A DNA stretch of 64,000 bases, taken from NCBI GenBank assembly GCA_017591395.1, contig WEDG01001040.1, forward strand, positions 61,568-125,567, given 5' to 3'. This DNA comes from Schistocephalus solidus (taxonomy: Eukaryota; Platyhelminthes; Cestoda; Diphyllobothriidea; Diphyllobothriidae). Below are positions 23,001 through 34,520 of this stretch, piece by piece. The notes under the pieces were generated by a model that was not told where the DNA came from, made no database searches, and was given only the letters and a program-made list of their open reading frames with translations. The stretch's first letter is position 1. Every line of letters starts with the position of its first letter. A program made the translations under genes and the position numbers.

Positions 23001-25570
23001 TTATACGACAAAGTCCTTAAGATTGGCAGGAATATGGATATGTCTACCAGAACGAGAGGAAATGCGTTGTGGTGAAGAAGAAGTAGCGAAACGTGTGGGT
23101 GGGGTGGTCGAGTTTGAAGGTTGAGTGGAAGGGACCGACATAGGTGGAATGGGTGGTGACGTTGCGGAGTAATTGGATGGAACAACGGGCGGTGGGACGC
23201 ACTCAAGATAAGCTTGCTTGAGTCTGTCGATGGACACTGTGTCAGTCTTGTCAGCCTTCTGTATGACGTAATACTTGTCAATCCGTTGAAGCACCTTGTA
23301 TGGGCCATCATAAGGGGAACAAAGAGGCTTGCGAACGGCGTCGTGCCGGACGAAGACGAATGGAGCAGATTTAAGGTCGTCTTGCACAAAAACGCGTTTG
23401 GATGTCAGGCGAGTGGGAGTTGGACGCAATTGAGCCATGCACTGTTTCAATTGTTGAACGAGAGCATTCGACAAGCTAGTGTCTACAGTGAGAGGCTGCA
23501 CAAAGTCGCCGGGCAGGCGGAGAGATGTACTGTATACAAGTTCTGCCGTAGTACATTGAATGTCCTCTTTGACAGCTGATCGAAGCTGCAGAGTACTAGA
23601 TTTACGCAGATAAGCAATGGACTCGTCTTCTAGTTGGAGGTCTGCATGCTTTGCCAGGTCGAATTTGGATGACAAGGTGTTGATGTCCGGTCTCGATAAT
23701 GCATCAGCAACGACATTGTCGCTGCCTCGGACATAGCGGATATCAGCAGTAAACTGCGAGATATATTCAAGGTGACGCACTTCTCTGGGCGAGTACCTAT
23801 CTGGTTTGGCCTTGAGGGCATAAGTTAGAGGTTTGTGGTCGGTATGAACCCAAAAATCTCTTCCTCTAATAGGTGGCAAAAATGACAAATAGCCAGTTAT
23901 ATAGTCAGGAGCTCGCGAGAGAAAGTACTGTAGCGAGTCTGCGCCGGTTGTAGCTTCTGTGAAAAGAAAGCCAATGGCTGCAACTGGTTATTCACCTGTT
24001 GATCTAAGACTGCACCGACAGCCCTGTTGTAAGCGTCAGTGGTCAAAATCAACTGCGTAGAAGCGTCAGAGTTGAGGTGGTGCAGAATGGTCGCATCAGC
24101 GAGGGCCTTCTTGGCTGCCTCAAAAGATGAGTGAGCTGCCGGTGAAAGTTCAATCGGCTTGGCTTTCGACTTCAAAAGATCAGTCAAGGGAGCCAGTGTT
24201 GCCGCACAGTTGGGAATGAAACGTCGGTTATAATTGATAAGTCCAATGAAACGTCGCAGTTGTGTGAGGGTCTTCGGTGACGGAAAAGATAAAACGCTTT
24301 GCACCTTCTCTGAAAGAAGTTTGATTCCATGCTGATCGACGTGATGACCAAGGAAATCAAGAGAAGGAACGCCAAAAAGACATTTGTCGACGTTTAATTG
24401 CAAACCATGTTGATGGAAACGATCGAACACTTGACGCAAGTGTGATGCATGTTCCGCTGGCGAAGAACTTGCGACAAGTATGTCATCAATATAGACAAAG
24501 GTAAACGAAAGACCGAGCAAGACCTCATCAATAAACCGCTGAAAGGATTGGGCGGCGTTACGCAAACCGAAAGGCGTGCGGAGAAATTCGAACAAGCCAA
24601 AAGGCGTTGTGATGGCGGTCTTGGGAATGTCTTCCTCAGCGACCGGTATTTGATGATATGCTCTTACAAGGTCGATCTTGGAGAAAATAGTCTTTCCAGC
24701 CAACATGTGAGAAAAATCGTGAATATGAGGAATGGGGTACCGATCGGGGACAGTTGCTCTGTTCAAAGCACGATAATCCCCACATGGCCTCCAATCATCG
24801 GCTGATTTCTTCGGGAACATGTGCAGAGGAGAGGCCCATGGGCTGTAAGAAGGGCGAATAATCCCCAAATTTAGCATGTGTTCGAACTCACTTCTAGCCA
24901 CCCGCAACTTTTCTGGATGAAGCCTACGTGGGTGGGAATGAACGGGTTGTCCTGTGGTAACTATGTGATGCTTAACTGTGTGCTGAACTTTTTCGGTAAA
25001 CTGACAAGGTTTAGTGAGGGACGGATAGTCCTTCAAAATGTCAGCAAATGGCGAACTTGGAATAGTCAAGTGTATGCCAACCGAAGGTTCAGAGGTGACC
25101 GTACCGACGGTGAAAAGTCTGGTTGTAGTATCAATGAGTCGACGATGCTTCAAATCAACTGAAAGGCCGACATGTGAGAGGAAATCAGCTCCAATAATCG
25201 GTGACTGGACGTCGGCTAGGATAAAGACCCATTGGAAACATCGCCTTAGACCAAGGTCAAGAGTTAGGGACTGTTGTCCGAATGTGTGGATGACGGTGTT
25301 GTTAGCAGCCTGCAATGAGAAATGCAAAGGCTTGAGGTGGTGACGCCTAAGAGGCGGGATAACACTAACCTCAGCACCGGTATCTACAAGAAAACGGAGA
25401 CCACTCGACTTATCGGTAATGTAAAAGAGGCGACTGGGTCGCGGTTGGCCAGCAGCAGTTGTCGCCATTACTGGCTGGCGTTGTCGTTTACATTTTGCGG
25501 CTTCTGTGGGAATTTGCACGGCGGAATACACTTGCATGCTTTCACGCCATAGGTGCGATGGTACCAGCAC
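23001..25570 (-). pseudogene. pol: Gypsy pol: protease, RT, RNase H, integrase core deleted
   Basis: The frame 25570-23897 carries protease [14 protein letters not shown], reverse transcriptase [42 protein letters not shown] and the catalytic [11 protein letters not shown], then RNase H ([35 protein letters not shown]). After a frameshift near 23890, frame 23888-23001 has HTDHKPLTYAL and VVADALSRPDI. Near 23553 it jumps from LRSAVKEDIQ to TTAELVYSTSLRLPGDFV, so the zinc-binding and DDE integrase parts are gone. The C-terminal GPY/F-like module (SPYDGPYKVLQRIDKYYV) remains. The element cannot integrate by itself. Confidence 0.92.
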
Positions 25571-26434
25571 ACGGTCTGTGGCTGCCGTTCCCGTGATTTG
25601 GACCGTCGACCTTGATATGTTTGACGACTATTTGACTGGAGATTGTTGATGATAGAACACATGTTGCTGACTTGCGTGCATAAAAGGCGTACGGTATCCT
25701 TTAAATCTTCATAATCACTGCTGCGCACGATATTTGATGCTTGCGAAAGGTCAGATGATGGTGCGGCCCGTCGATAGGCACTACAGCACGATGATAACTT
25801 CACATAGGGAGGGTTAAATTCTGACTTTGGAGTGCCTTGATGAGCAGGAGTGTCAATATTATCAGATCTGGAGGTGGACACCGATGTCTGTTGAAGACTA
25901 GAACATGCGGTACCGCTTGGGTAGCATTCTATGATTCTGTCTGCATGAGTGGCTAGTTTATCCAACGAGGTGCTCGTGTCGAGCATAGCCAATACCTGCT
26001 GCATGGGCGGGGAAGCTTATCAAGCCAGATCTGTCGGAAAATTGCATCATCCATATGACGACCAGCAAGCAAAGAACGCATGTGTCGCATTAATTGGGAA
26101 GGTGTTTGATCGCCAAGTTCGACTTGCGTGAAAAGCTCACGCAGCATTCGGTTGGCCGACTTGGCCACACGATTAATTACAGCATCCTTCAACTGGGTGT
26201 ATGGCTCCTCAGCAGGGATAGGATCAAGGAGGTCCTCGACGTCAATGGCAACATCGAAAGGAAGTGATTGCACTACGTATGAATAACGCGTGCGTTCACT
26301 AGTGATACGGCGCGTCGAGAAACTGCCTCGATCTGCCTAAACCATACGCGAGGGTTGCTCGGCGTAAATGGGGGCAATTTGAAAGAGAGGTTATGGACGT
26401 CAAGAGAGTCTGCGTTAGTCATATTTTCCGTCAT
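25468..26434 (-). pseudogene. gag: Gypsy gag, frameshifted
   Basis: Structural protein of the element. It starts MTENMTNADSLDVHNLSFKL, continues with PPFTPSNPRVWFRQIEAV, then after a frameshift PYTQLKDAVINRVAKSANRM and RELFTQVELGDQTPSQLMRH. After another shift comes QQVLAMLDTSTSLDKLATHA. Near the end is the finger [18 protein letters not shown], a C-H-C-C arrangement typical of CsRn1-type flatworm elements instead of the usual CCHC. At least two frameshifts break it. Confidence 0.85.
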
Positions 26435-26465
26435 AGTAAGTGATATGGTGCGTTATGATAGAAAA

Positions 26466-26478
26466 GCGGGGTCACCAA
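26466..26478 (-). other. Primer-binding site (tRNA-Trp type)
   Basis: Four bases after the LTR the minus strand reads TTGGTGACCCCGC, matching the start of the tRNA-Trp primer site (TGGTGACCCCG) known from other retroelements. The second copy (near 22436-22448) reads TTTGTGACCCCGC, with the second base of the pairing region changed. Confidence 0.7.
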
Positions 26479-26481
26479 TTT

Positions 26482-26973
26482 TGTAGTGTAGACGAGGGTC
26501 GAAACTGCTAAGAACCGAGGTGTACAAAATAAATTAACGCTAAGTAGAGAATTGTGTCTTAACTACAAACGACAAAAGGACGGCAAAAATGTCAGAGGAT
26601 TGTTAGAATGCAGACTCATAAAAAACGCAGCTTTTAGATAGCGAGTGTTGTTGAGGATTTTAATGAACTCTGAGCTAGATCCAGAAAGCTATACATCAAG
26701 GATTAGGAGCAGAATCAGAAGTTCAATTGAGACGGCGATCAGTAGAATGCAATCGAGAAATGAAGATCAATCATAGCAATTGACTGCAAGTAATTAAGAG
26801 AGATCAATACAATCAAGATTGCAGCGGCGACACGCAGCAGCGAAAACAGAAGACTTCCAACATGCCGGTTGAAGCTGGCTGTTGTGTTTGATTTAGCACA
26901 TTCAAAACAAGGGATCATAAAGATTAAGATGAACAAGAAAGATACAAAGATGTAAATTGTACAAATACCTACA
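26482..26973 (-). repeat. 5' LTR of the Gypsy element
   Basis: 492 bp, reading TGTAGGTATTTG ... CACTACA on the minus strand with the usual TG...CA ends. Nearly identical to the second LTR at 22451-22940. Confidence 0.85.
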
Positions 26974-27009
26974 GTTTACACAAATGACACAAGCTTTCTT
27001 CATCTCCAA

Positions 27010-28609
27010 GCATTAACCATATCTTTTTTCAGAATTTCAGATCCGAAGGGAATTAAAGGAATTAAAATAGCTGACATCTGCAGGGCTGAATGACCATCCA
27101 GCCAAGCTTCTCAGAGAACGCGCCAGCGAACTTTCTGCGCCAGTCCGTGCTCTTTCAAAGTTCATTTTAACTTTGAAACACTTCCTATGGATTGGAAGCG
27201 GTCGCACATAACTCCCCTATACAAAAGCGGTAGCCGCATGTCAGTGAAAACTAACAGGCCCATAAACTTGAGATGCATCCTCAGCAGGCGTATGGAAAGG
27301 GTCATTAAGAGCGAATGCGTGCCACTCCTAAGGACCTATAACTTGTTACTCAACTGTCAAAACCGGTTCTTAAAAGAAAGATCATGCACGATTAATCTTC
27401 TACAATCGCTCCAGAGTTGGATCAGAGCTCTCGAAGATAGGCGCGCAATTCACATGGAATTCATTAATTTTCAAAAGGCCATCAACAGTGTACCACACCA
27501 GAGACTGTTTTACAAGCTAGAAGGAATAGGAATCAGAAGTGACCTCCTACAATGGAGTGAGGACCTCCTCGTGGGTCAACACCAGGTTGTATGCATTGGC
27601 CAAAGGAGATTAAGTTCTTCTGCGGTCAAAAGTGTGTTTCCCCGCGGTTCAGTGCTAGGACCCATTCTATTCCTAATGTAAGTTGACAAATATGTCAGAG
27701 ATCTGTACTGTGAAGCAGCAATGATTGCAGATGAAATTAAAATCTGCAGTGTAATTCGGAGCCCTGCCAACGAAGACAGACGGCAAAACAAGCTAAGTCG
27801 GTGGAAGGAGTGGTTGAATGATTGGTTTATGTGGACCAAGGTTGAAAAAAGCACAATACTTCTCTGACGCAACCTAACTGGATCCGCCGAGAGTAGAAGC
27901 TACTTTCTTAATGATGCAGTATCACAATACTTGGAGACCCAAAAAGATCTTGCTGTCCTGACGAATAGCACTTTATAACCGTCCGCTCACTGCTCGAGAA
28001 TGGCAAACTACTCAATGTATTTTTTTGCATGCCATCAGGAGAGCCTTTTGGATTTCGATGAAGATCGCTTCGCCAAGATTTTTGGAACCTTTGTGAGTTC
28101 ACATTATAATATGCTATACAAGCCTGGAGACCATGGATAGTTCAAGATCAGAACTGTTTGGAAAGAGTACAAAGAGGTGCCACGAAAACGGTTAAGAGAC
28201 AAAGGTTCTTTTCATATGTAACCCACCTAGAAAATCTAATTATTTTTCCTTCCAGTTATTGGGAAATGCGTAGGGATCTCCTACAGAGGTTTCGCATTTT
28301 GAAGGGATTGGATTGTTGCCTGACATTTGCGGACGGCGTGGAATTTTGACAGTGCCTTCCCATCGCTAACCAAACATAAATTCTAAAATTCTCAATAAAA
28401 AAAGGCGCTACTGCAACCAATCTACGCAGTCGCCCATGTAAATTGCGCGTTCAGCAAGCCAGGCGGGATGTGCACAAGTTCTCCTACTCTATCAGAGTGG
28501 TTACATAATGGAATGCCCTCCCTGCTGATATTGTGATGTCTCAATTGATGGAAAGCTTTAAAAGGAACCTCCATATATTTATGTTTCATTACCAGTTGGA
28601 GCAATGATT
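27010..28609 (+). pseudogene. Old CR1-like LINE relic in right arm
   Basis: Mirror copy of the left-arm relic. The frame 27187-27681 runs from WKRSHITPLYKSGSRMS through MEFINFQKAINSVPHQRL to FPRGSVLGPILFLM. Frame 28158-28349 gives MERVQRGATKTVKRQ. The tail at 28430-28609 reads KLRVQQARRDVHKF, WNALPADIVMSQ and ends with a stop at the same place as the family. Stops and frameshifts separate the pieces. Confidence 0.8.
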
Positions 28610-29230
28610 GATTTAACTTTCCCCTCCAGACTCACGCCCATTTGTCATATTTTATGGTCCTCTTTGAAGCATTGCAATCCACATGGTTTCTCTGTACACC
28701 ACACTTACTCTCGCGTTACAAATACGGTACTCAGAGGCCCATGCTTAATTGCCTCAATAAAATGCACTGAAAAGAAAAAAAGTATTCCACATTGTGAAGA
28801 GATTGAATTTTTGTGTGGCTTTTGAGGACTTTTTGAATTTCATACCATGAACGATCGCCGAGATCAGCCATTAAAAAGTGCCCATTTGGTAGGTGAGACT
28901 TGATGTGCGCAGGTTCTCCTTATATATCCGTGTGGTTAAACTATGTTAGGCGTCCTCGCTGATGTTGTGATATCCATATCAATGGAAAGCATTCAAAGGC
29001 TTATGTCGCTAAATGAACCGCAGCGATGAGAGATTGAACTGAACCCTTGAGACTCATATCCAAATCATCGTAATTTATGATCCCCATTGAACTATTGCAA
29101 CCCACAGGGTTTGTCATTACACCACACTCCATATTGGGCTGCACATAAGGTACTCAAACGCTCACGCCTACTCACCTCAATAAGTTGAACTGAAGTGAGC
29201 AGAGTTTATTGTAACCAACTAATCGAACGC
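28610..29230 (+). repeat. Tandem LINE 3' tails in right arm
   Basis: Two consecutive 3' tails resemble each other. 28470-28760 contains TGTGCACAAGTTCTCCT, a GATATTGTGATGTC string and a CCTCAATAAAATG end. 28905-29210 repeats this as TGTGCGCAGGTTCTCCT, GATGTTGTGATATC and CCTCAATAAGTTG. This reads as one LINE tail followed by the tail of a second, more truncated copy. The left arm carries the same pair in complement (15667-16190 and before). Confidence 0.6.
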
Positions 29231-29718
29231 TCACTTAGGCTTTGAGCATCAAAGCTAAAGGTTCGGTTAGCAGGAAGATATTGAGGTTCATTTCCTCAAT
29301 CATGGCAAGGTTCTGAACACTGCTACTGGTTTTATTGTTTTAGGAAAAGGTTTGTGTTAGGGTCTGAAACCTGTAGGATTTCTCCGCGTTTGCAAGCAAA
29401 AATCACCTGCGCCTTCAACTATACAAGCTCAGATGCGAGCGCACGAGAGTGTACCTCTGAATATTCTTCTTTAACTAACGTGTGAGATGACCATTTAACT
29501 TAATACCAGGCAAGAGGATGACGGCTGTTAACATTTTTATTTAAACCGAAGATTCTATAGCATAATTCTCGGCAAAAACCTTCTTTCACACCAGGATTAA
29601 TTATAGCCAGCTTTTATAACCTCCTTGAAATTATACACTTCCACGCGTTTCTTATTCAAACAGCTCCTTCAAATTGCGTTTTATTTTGATTCGAACACAT
29701 CCTAAATTTTCAAGACTT

Positions 29719-31640
29719 GTCGGGAGAGAGAGTGTGTATGTTTACACCGTAGGCTCCGTACAACCGGGTTACCAGCTGTATGACTGTGAGGACCAAAGTG
29801 CAGGGAAAGCAGAAGTGACAAGGGTGGGGCAGAAAAGACGAAAATATACCGAACCACTGTGGACTCTTAACCGGCAGTGGGGCAATAGGAGCCCCATCAG
29901 TGAATTGCACCGTCGACGCCCACTCCAGTCCACGGGATCAAAAGGTTTCAGGACGGGTGGGTGTCGGCAAGGCGCCTATGTCAGATTTCAGTAGTCAAAT
30001 CTGCTCTTCTTGAGCTTATTATAATTTTGTCGATTTTTTGGTCTTGAATCATCCCCGTCCGCTGGTCGTCACTTTGTGGATAGCAAAAGACCTCGGCAGT
30101 TCTTAACAATTGTCAGCTCGGAAGAAGGTTGGAGAGAAAAATGGTTATCCAGATATATTTTTTAAAGGAACAGTCGTCCTTAGCTAGTTCTCGACCGATT
30201 CAAGACTGATAGGGTGCCTTCGACTGGTTTCATTGATGGTAGTTAGGGCTTCAATTGTATGAAGCTTTTGACCACCAATTATTTAAGAGGCCATCGAACT
30301 TTTTGTTTGATCACCTATAGGATTAGAGGATATCAACTTTCCTTTACGTACTTCCTAAACTACTGACATACATTCAGGTTATGATCTGTATCCCGTCATT
30401 TGCATATAGATAGAAGGCGCAAACCAAATGTTAACATTTCCGTCTGTTGCTGTATGTTACGCTGGTGAGGGAATCCGATCCTGGTCGATTTGTAGAATGG
30501 CATTGATAGGTTTATGATACTTGATCTTTAATGAAATTCATGAAAGGCCGATGCTTCGGAGCAGTTTCGAATATGACAGATAGGTTAATTTCAGCAAAGC
30601 TGACGTGGGCTGATATTTAAGCAATCCCGTTAGCTCGGCAAAATTGTAATCAACAGTGTTTACATGGACACGACAAAGTATACGAAAATACTGTATAGAC
30701 TTCCGTTATTAAATTTCCTTCCAACTTTCACATTTTTCTCTATTTAACGTCCACTTACCACCTATGAAACAACTATAAAATTGTGTGATACGCTATATAC
30801 GTTCGTGTACCGATTGTAAGCTTTGCTAATAGAAAGAATGTTTAAGCGCTTCTTTTGAATTGTTGCAGAAATGTTAAAGATTCAGCGTGTTTGGTGTGTC
30901 AAAGTGTTAAGCACTTTTACGCCATATTTAATTTGTTTTTAAAAGATCATTTTGAAGCCTCGAAAACGTGATTTAGGGTGTAACCCAAACCAGACATAGC
31001 AATTCTTCGTGCCAAGCGGCTTTTACACCAGGGTTTTTCCCCTTACTTTAAATGCGAAATATGATTGTTGTAAGATCCTAAGCAAGTCAAGGGTTTAAAT
31101 ACATACACTTATTAACAAATTTTACCTCTTGATGTCCATAACTCATTTAAAGATTAGAAAATTCTGATCAGTTATTTAGGCGGGATTCCATGCTTTCCAG
31201 GGCGTTCACTATGAAAATTGTGAACATATAACACCTTGCTGTGGTTTGCATGCATTTTATCGTCCATAGATCCAAGTCAGTGTCTCGATTCTTCTTTTTA
31301 GTCATTTGAGCTACTGAACAGATTTAAATACCCATCGCACTGTTTTTAAAACATACTAGTAGATGCACCATTTAATCACAGTTTCATTTTGATTCCATTT
31401 GATCAGTTATTAATTGAGTTGATGGCGGTTGAAATATTAATCAGAATAGAAAACTTATCTCCTGCTTAATCAGTGAACTGATCTGCATAGCATATAGTCG
31501 AAATTTTTTTTTAAAACTAGGCTTTAATACTTATTTTCAATTTTCTGATAAATATTTATTTAGTACGGGGATTTCGCTGAACATTATCTGACGTTGCCTT
31601 AAAGGTTTAACTCACACTGTCTTAGAAGTACTCGAAATGA
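29719..31640. other. AT-rich DNA outside the inverted repeat, nothing recognised
   Basis: A GC-richer patch at 29720-29995 belongs to an open frame (29674-29994, 106 codons) that I do not recognise. It starts inside the inverted arm, so it is probably chance. From 30000 to 31640 the DNA is AT-rich with no coding pattern on either strand. Confidence 0.5.
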
Positions 31641-31679
31641 CGGAACAGATGCGAACGTGGGAACATTAATGTACTGAGA

Positions 31680-32330
31680 TTGACATTACGGACTCGCACT
31701 CGAACCCATCATCAGAGACCGGGGCAGCTCATAGGGATAGAAGCGCAAGTCAGCAGTATTTATAGTTGCCCCGCGATCGCATACGTTATACAACTAGAAG
31801 CTATCACAATCACCGCTGAGGGGTCGTAATTAATGCGATGCTAGCTTGGCCATCCGCGTCCGAGTCGTTAATCGCCGTTTTTCAACATCCCTGTTGGTTG
31901 TGGTCGTGATAATGACTCGGAAATTTGGCTCGCTGTCAATGGAGCTGTTGGTTACTCACGTCCTCCACACATGACTCAGGCGATGCCTCAACATATAATA
32001 TAAAATCGGGAGTTCATTGCACTTGTTGATAAACTGTGGGCCTGAGAAGATTGATCCGAGCAGCTCGCGGCTCACGCGGTTATCACCTCTTGCGAGGATT
32101 TTGGCCTCATCAAACTTGAAAATATGATTGGGTACCACCAAGTGAGCTGCAATGTGAGAGTTAGTATCAGCCCCCCGCATCGCAGCTGCGTGCTGCGAAT
32201 TAATCTTCCGGTTTCTCCGAAGTAATTTCTTTGTTCAAAACTGCACCAGCTCCGGTAACAGACGCCAGACGTTTCATGATGTGAAAGTGGGTCTTTGGGC
32301 CTCATAACCCGGCACCTGATGGTGTCTCCT
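31680..32330 (-). mobile_element. Penelope-like element 3' fragment with GIY-YIG domain
   Basis: Minus-strand frame 32305-32072 starts KDPLSHHETSGVCYRSWC and reaches NYFGETGR, the GIY-YIG core arrangement (V-x-Y ... Y-x-G-E-T-G-R) used by Penelope-like elements to nick DNA. After a frameshift, frame 32180-31956 continues with DTNSHIAAHLVVPNHIF, FDEAKILARGDNRVSREL and a cysteine/asparagine-rich end, matching the rest of the domain. The reverse transcriptase part is not present. The stretch down to about 31680 is probably its 3' end. Confidence 0.75.
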
Positions 32331-32404
32331 GGCCTGCGTCAGGCCTCAATAAAATTATACCGTAATTAAGACATATACTTTACGTACATAGAGTGAAGTG
32401 GCAG

Positions 32405-34520
32405 TCTTCAGTTCAATTCAATTCATTTAGAGTTTATTACGGGGATGGTAGGCGACGACTTTGAACTCCCTATTGATCACACTAAGATTGCAAAGGACAA
32501 TGCAGACGCATAATGCATGCCGAACAGAGAGTTGACTCCATGTAAATCTACAGGGCATTTAAATACACAGTTAAAAAATAATATTAATGAAAAGTATGGA
32601 TTAATATCTTCTATAACATGTACATTTGTGAGTGGGGGATGTGATGGGGAAAATGTGTTGGTGCATATAGCTGTGCTGGTTAAACTTTCACTCAATAGGG
32701 TCAACAGATTGGGACACAATGATGTCCACAGGGGGTGCATTCCAAGCCTTAATTACTCGGTTGGGAAAAAAAATTCTTGCGCGAGTCACACGTAAATTGA
32801 GAGGATGTCCCCTCAAAGTAGTGGCAGCGGACAACTGAAAGAAGTCGCCAGATCCGAGGCAATAATCCCTGACCCTGCAGCATGCGAAACGCTTGCATAA
32901 GGTCGCCACGTAGTTGTCTATAGTCCATTGAAAACGCATGAAGATTGGAAAATTGTGTCTTGTAAGGTAGGTAGCCTTGACCTAAAACAAGCTTTGCCGT
33001 ATGTCCTCGGACCATTTTAAAGGTGCTGAAGTCCTAGACAGCCCACTGTCCCCAGGCCTGAATGGGAAAGTGTAGTGTTGGTTGCACAACCCTCCCGAAG
33101 ACCACATAAAAACAAACTTTTTTGAACGGTGCAAAGGCTCACTTGATTCGATACAAGCTGGACGTTGCGGATTTCGACCACTTTTGAGCAATGAAACGAT
33201 GCCTTTAGTGAGGGACTGATCCAAACCCCTAGATGTTGCTGAGGCTTTAATTCTGGTAGCGTGTTTGATTCATATATAACATCCTCCGATGCGAGCTACT
33301 GGTTGTGCATATTCGCAGAATATTGTAATTGGTAACGTTGAATGGGAGGAACCAGTGGTTCGAAAATTTGTCAGTTCAAGCATGTTGCCTTGCTTCATCA
33401 GCTTCGATATGGATGACCTTCCAAAGCTTTGTTTCGTCAGCGAACATGGCGATGTCACAGTCTACCTCAGTTCTGGCATTATCAAATGTGTACCGAAGAG
33501 GATAGGGCCAGGAACGGAGCCCTGCGTTACCTCACGCTCAACCACCGCTTCCGCCGATTGATGATAGCCAAGAGGGAAAATCTGAGGTCGTCCAATCAAG
33601 AAGTTTTCGATCCACTTCAAAAGTTTGCCCCTTAGCCCTTTGCGATTTAGTTTATATAGGAGATGCTGGTGAGCCACGCTATCAAAAGCCTCCGTGATGT
33701 CTATGTAGACTACGTGTACCACATTCCCTTCATTGATCGCTCAAGAAAATCGTTCCAGAGAGTAGAGCAAATTGTTGAACTGGACCTTCTTCTGCAGAAT
33801 GAGAAACTTCAGCAATTCACGTTTGATGATACTCTTCATAATTTTCTAAAATATGGAGATGAGGTTTACAGGCCAGTAGTTCTTTGCGGAAGCCCGACTG
33901 ACACTTTTATGCATCGGGGAAATTCAATCAGTCTTCCAAAAGTGTGGCAATCGGTCTGCAGCGAGGAAGTCTCGGAAGAGTAGCCCTAGGTGTTCTGCCG
34001 ATGCTTTGGCCACCTCCCTCAACACCTTAACCGATGCCTGGTGATTGCGTTTCTTATACCTTCAGTAGTTCCTAAAGAACAATAATTTACGTAAGGAACA
34101 CTGAGTCAACGGTCAGGATCTCATGCACAGTATAGTTCGACACCGTCAGCCATGTTTAACAACTGGATGGGGTCATTATTTTGAATGCATTGGTTAATCT
34201 AGTTGGTTAAAAGCTTTCGATTTTCTGCTTTGCAGTGTATCAGGTTACTCTGGAAACTTTGATGGGCTTCATAAACAAGGCTTTACACCCTATTTTCCGG
34301 CTTTTTATTTCATCGGCGACTGTAAAGTCTTGAACCTGTGAAACATTTGCCACAATTTGCGCTTGAAGTATAGATCACTCTTCACTATTGTATGTAACCA
34401 TTGGGGCTTGTCGGTGATCTTCTGTTTCTGAGAAGTACGCTCTCTGGTGTTAAGTTCATGTAATGCTGCCTTAATGTTCCAGCCCAATCTCGAGACTACA
34501 CCAAATGAATGTTTCATTCC
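32405..34520 (-). mobile_element. Decayed CR1-like LINE (LINE-5)
   Basis: Blocks in order on the minus strand: 34517-34305 (ITDKPQWLHTIVKSDLYFKR, like the linker of LINE-1), 33722-33462 (YIDITEAFDSVAHQHLLYKL, VTQGSVPGPILF), 33458-33270 (MFADE then TKLWKVI, so the second catalytic Asp has become Glu) and 33015-32749 (LVLGQGYLPY, RQLRGDLMQAFRML, RKNFFSQ). The 3' end at about 32405-32480 has GGGAGTTCAAAGTCG, AATAAAC and a TGAATTGAATTGAACTGAA tail, as in LINE-1. Many stops and frameshifts. Confidence 0.8.

Larger units (their letters stand above)
21703..26973 (-). mobile_element. CsRn1-like Gypsy LTR element, partial tandem
   Basis: Order in element orientation: LTR (26973-26482), primer site, gag, pol lacking the integrase core, LTR (22940-22451), then a second gag cut off at 21703. 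An LTR followed by another gag is the product expected from recombination between tandem copies. The left inverted arm is the empty site: it reads on from GTGTAAAC, where the right arm has the LTR start TGTAGG. At the other end 36-37 bases of target are missing next to ATTGGCCGAGCG, so the inner end was deleted or rearranged. CsRn1-type membership is inferred from the Gag C-H-C-C finger and the tRNA-Trp-type primer site. Confidence 0.88.
21295..29718 (-). repeat. Right arm of the large inverted repeat
   Basis: Reverse-complement partner of 13253-18273. Removing the Gypsy element at 21703-26973 leaves about 3.15 kb, matching the left arm without its own insertion. The right arm lacks the LINE found in the left arm, reading straight through GTGCAGCCCA|ATATGGAGTG (in complement). 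Confidence 0.9.

Noticed and set aside
23214..25552. Several plus-strand open frames across the Gypsy pol region.
   Set aside because: They are antisense shadows of the minus-strand pol and gag frames.
33663..33983. A 106-codon plus-strand frame.
   Set aside because: Antisense to the LINE-5 reverse transcriptase region.
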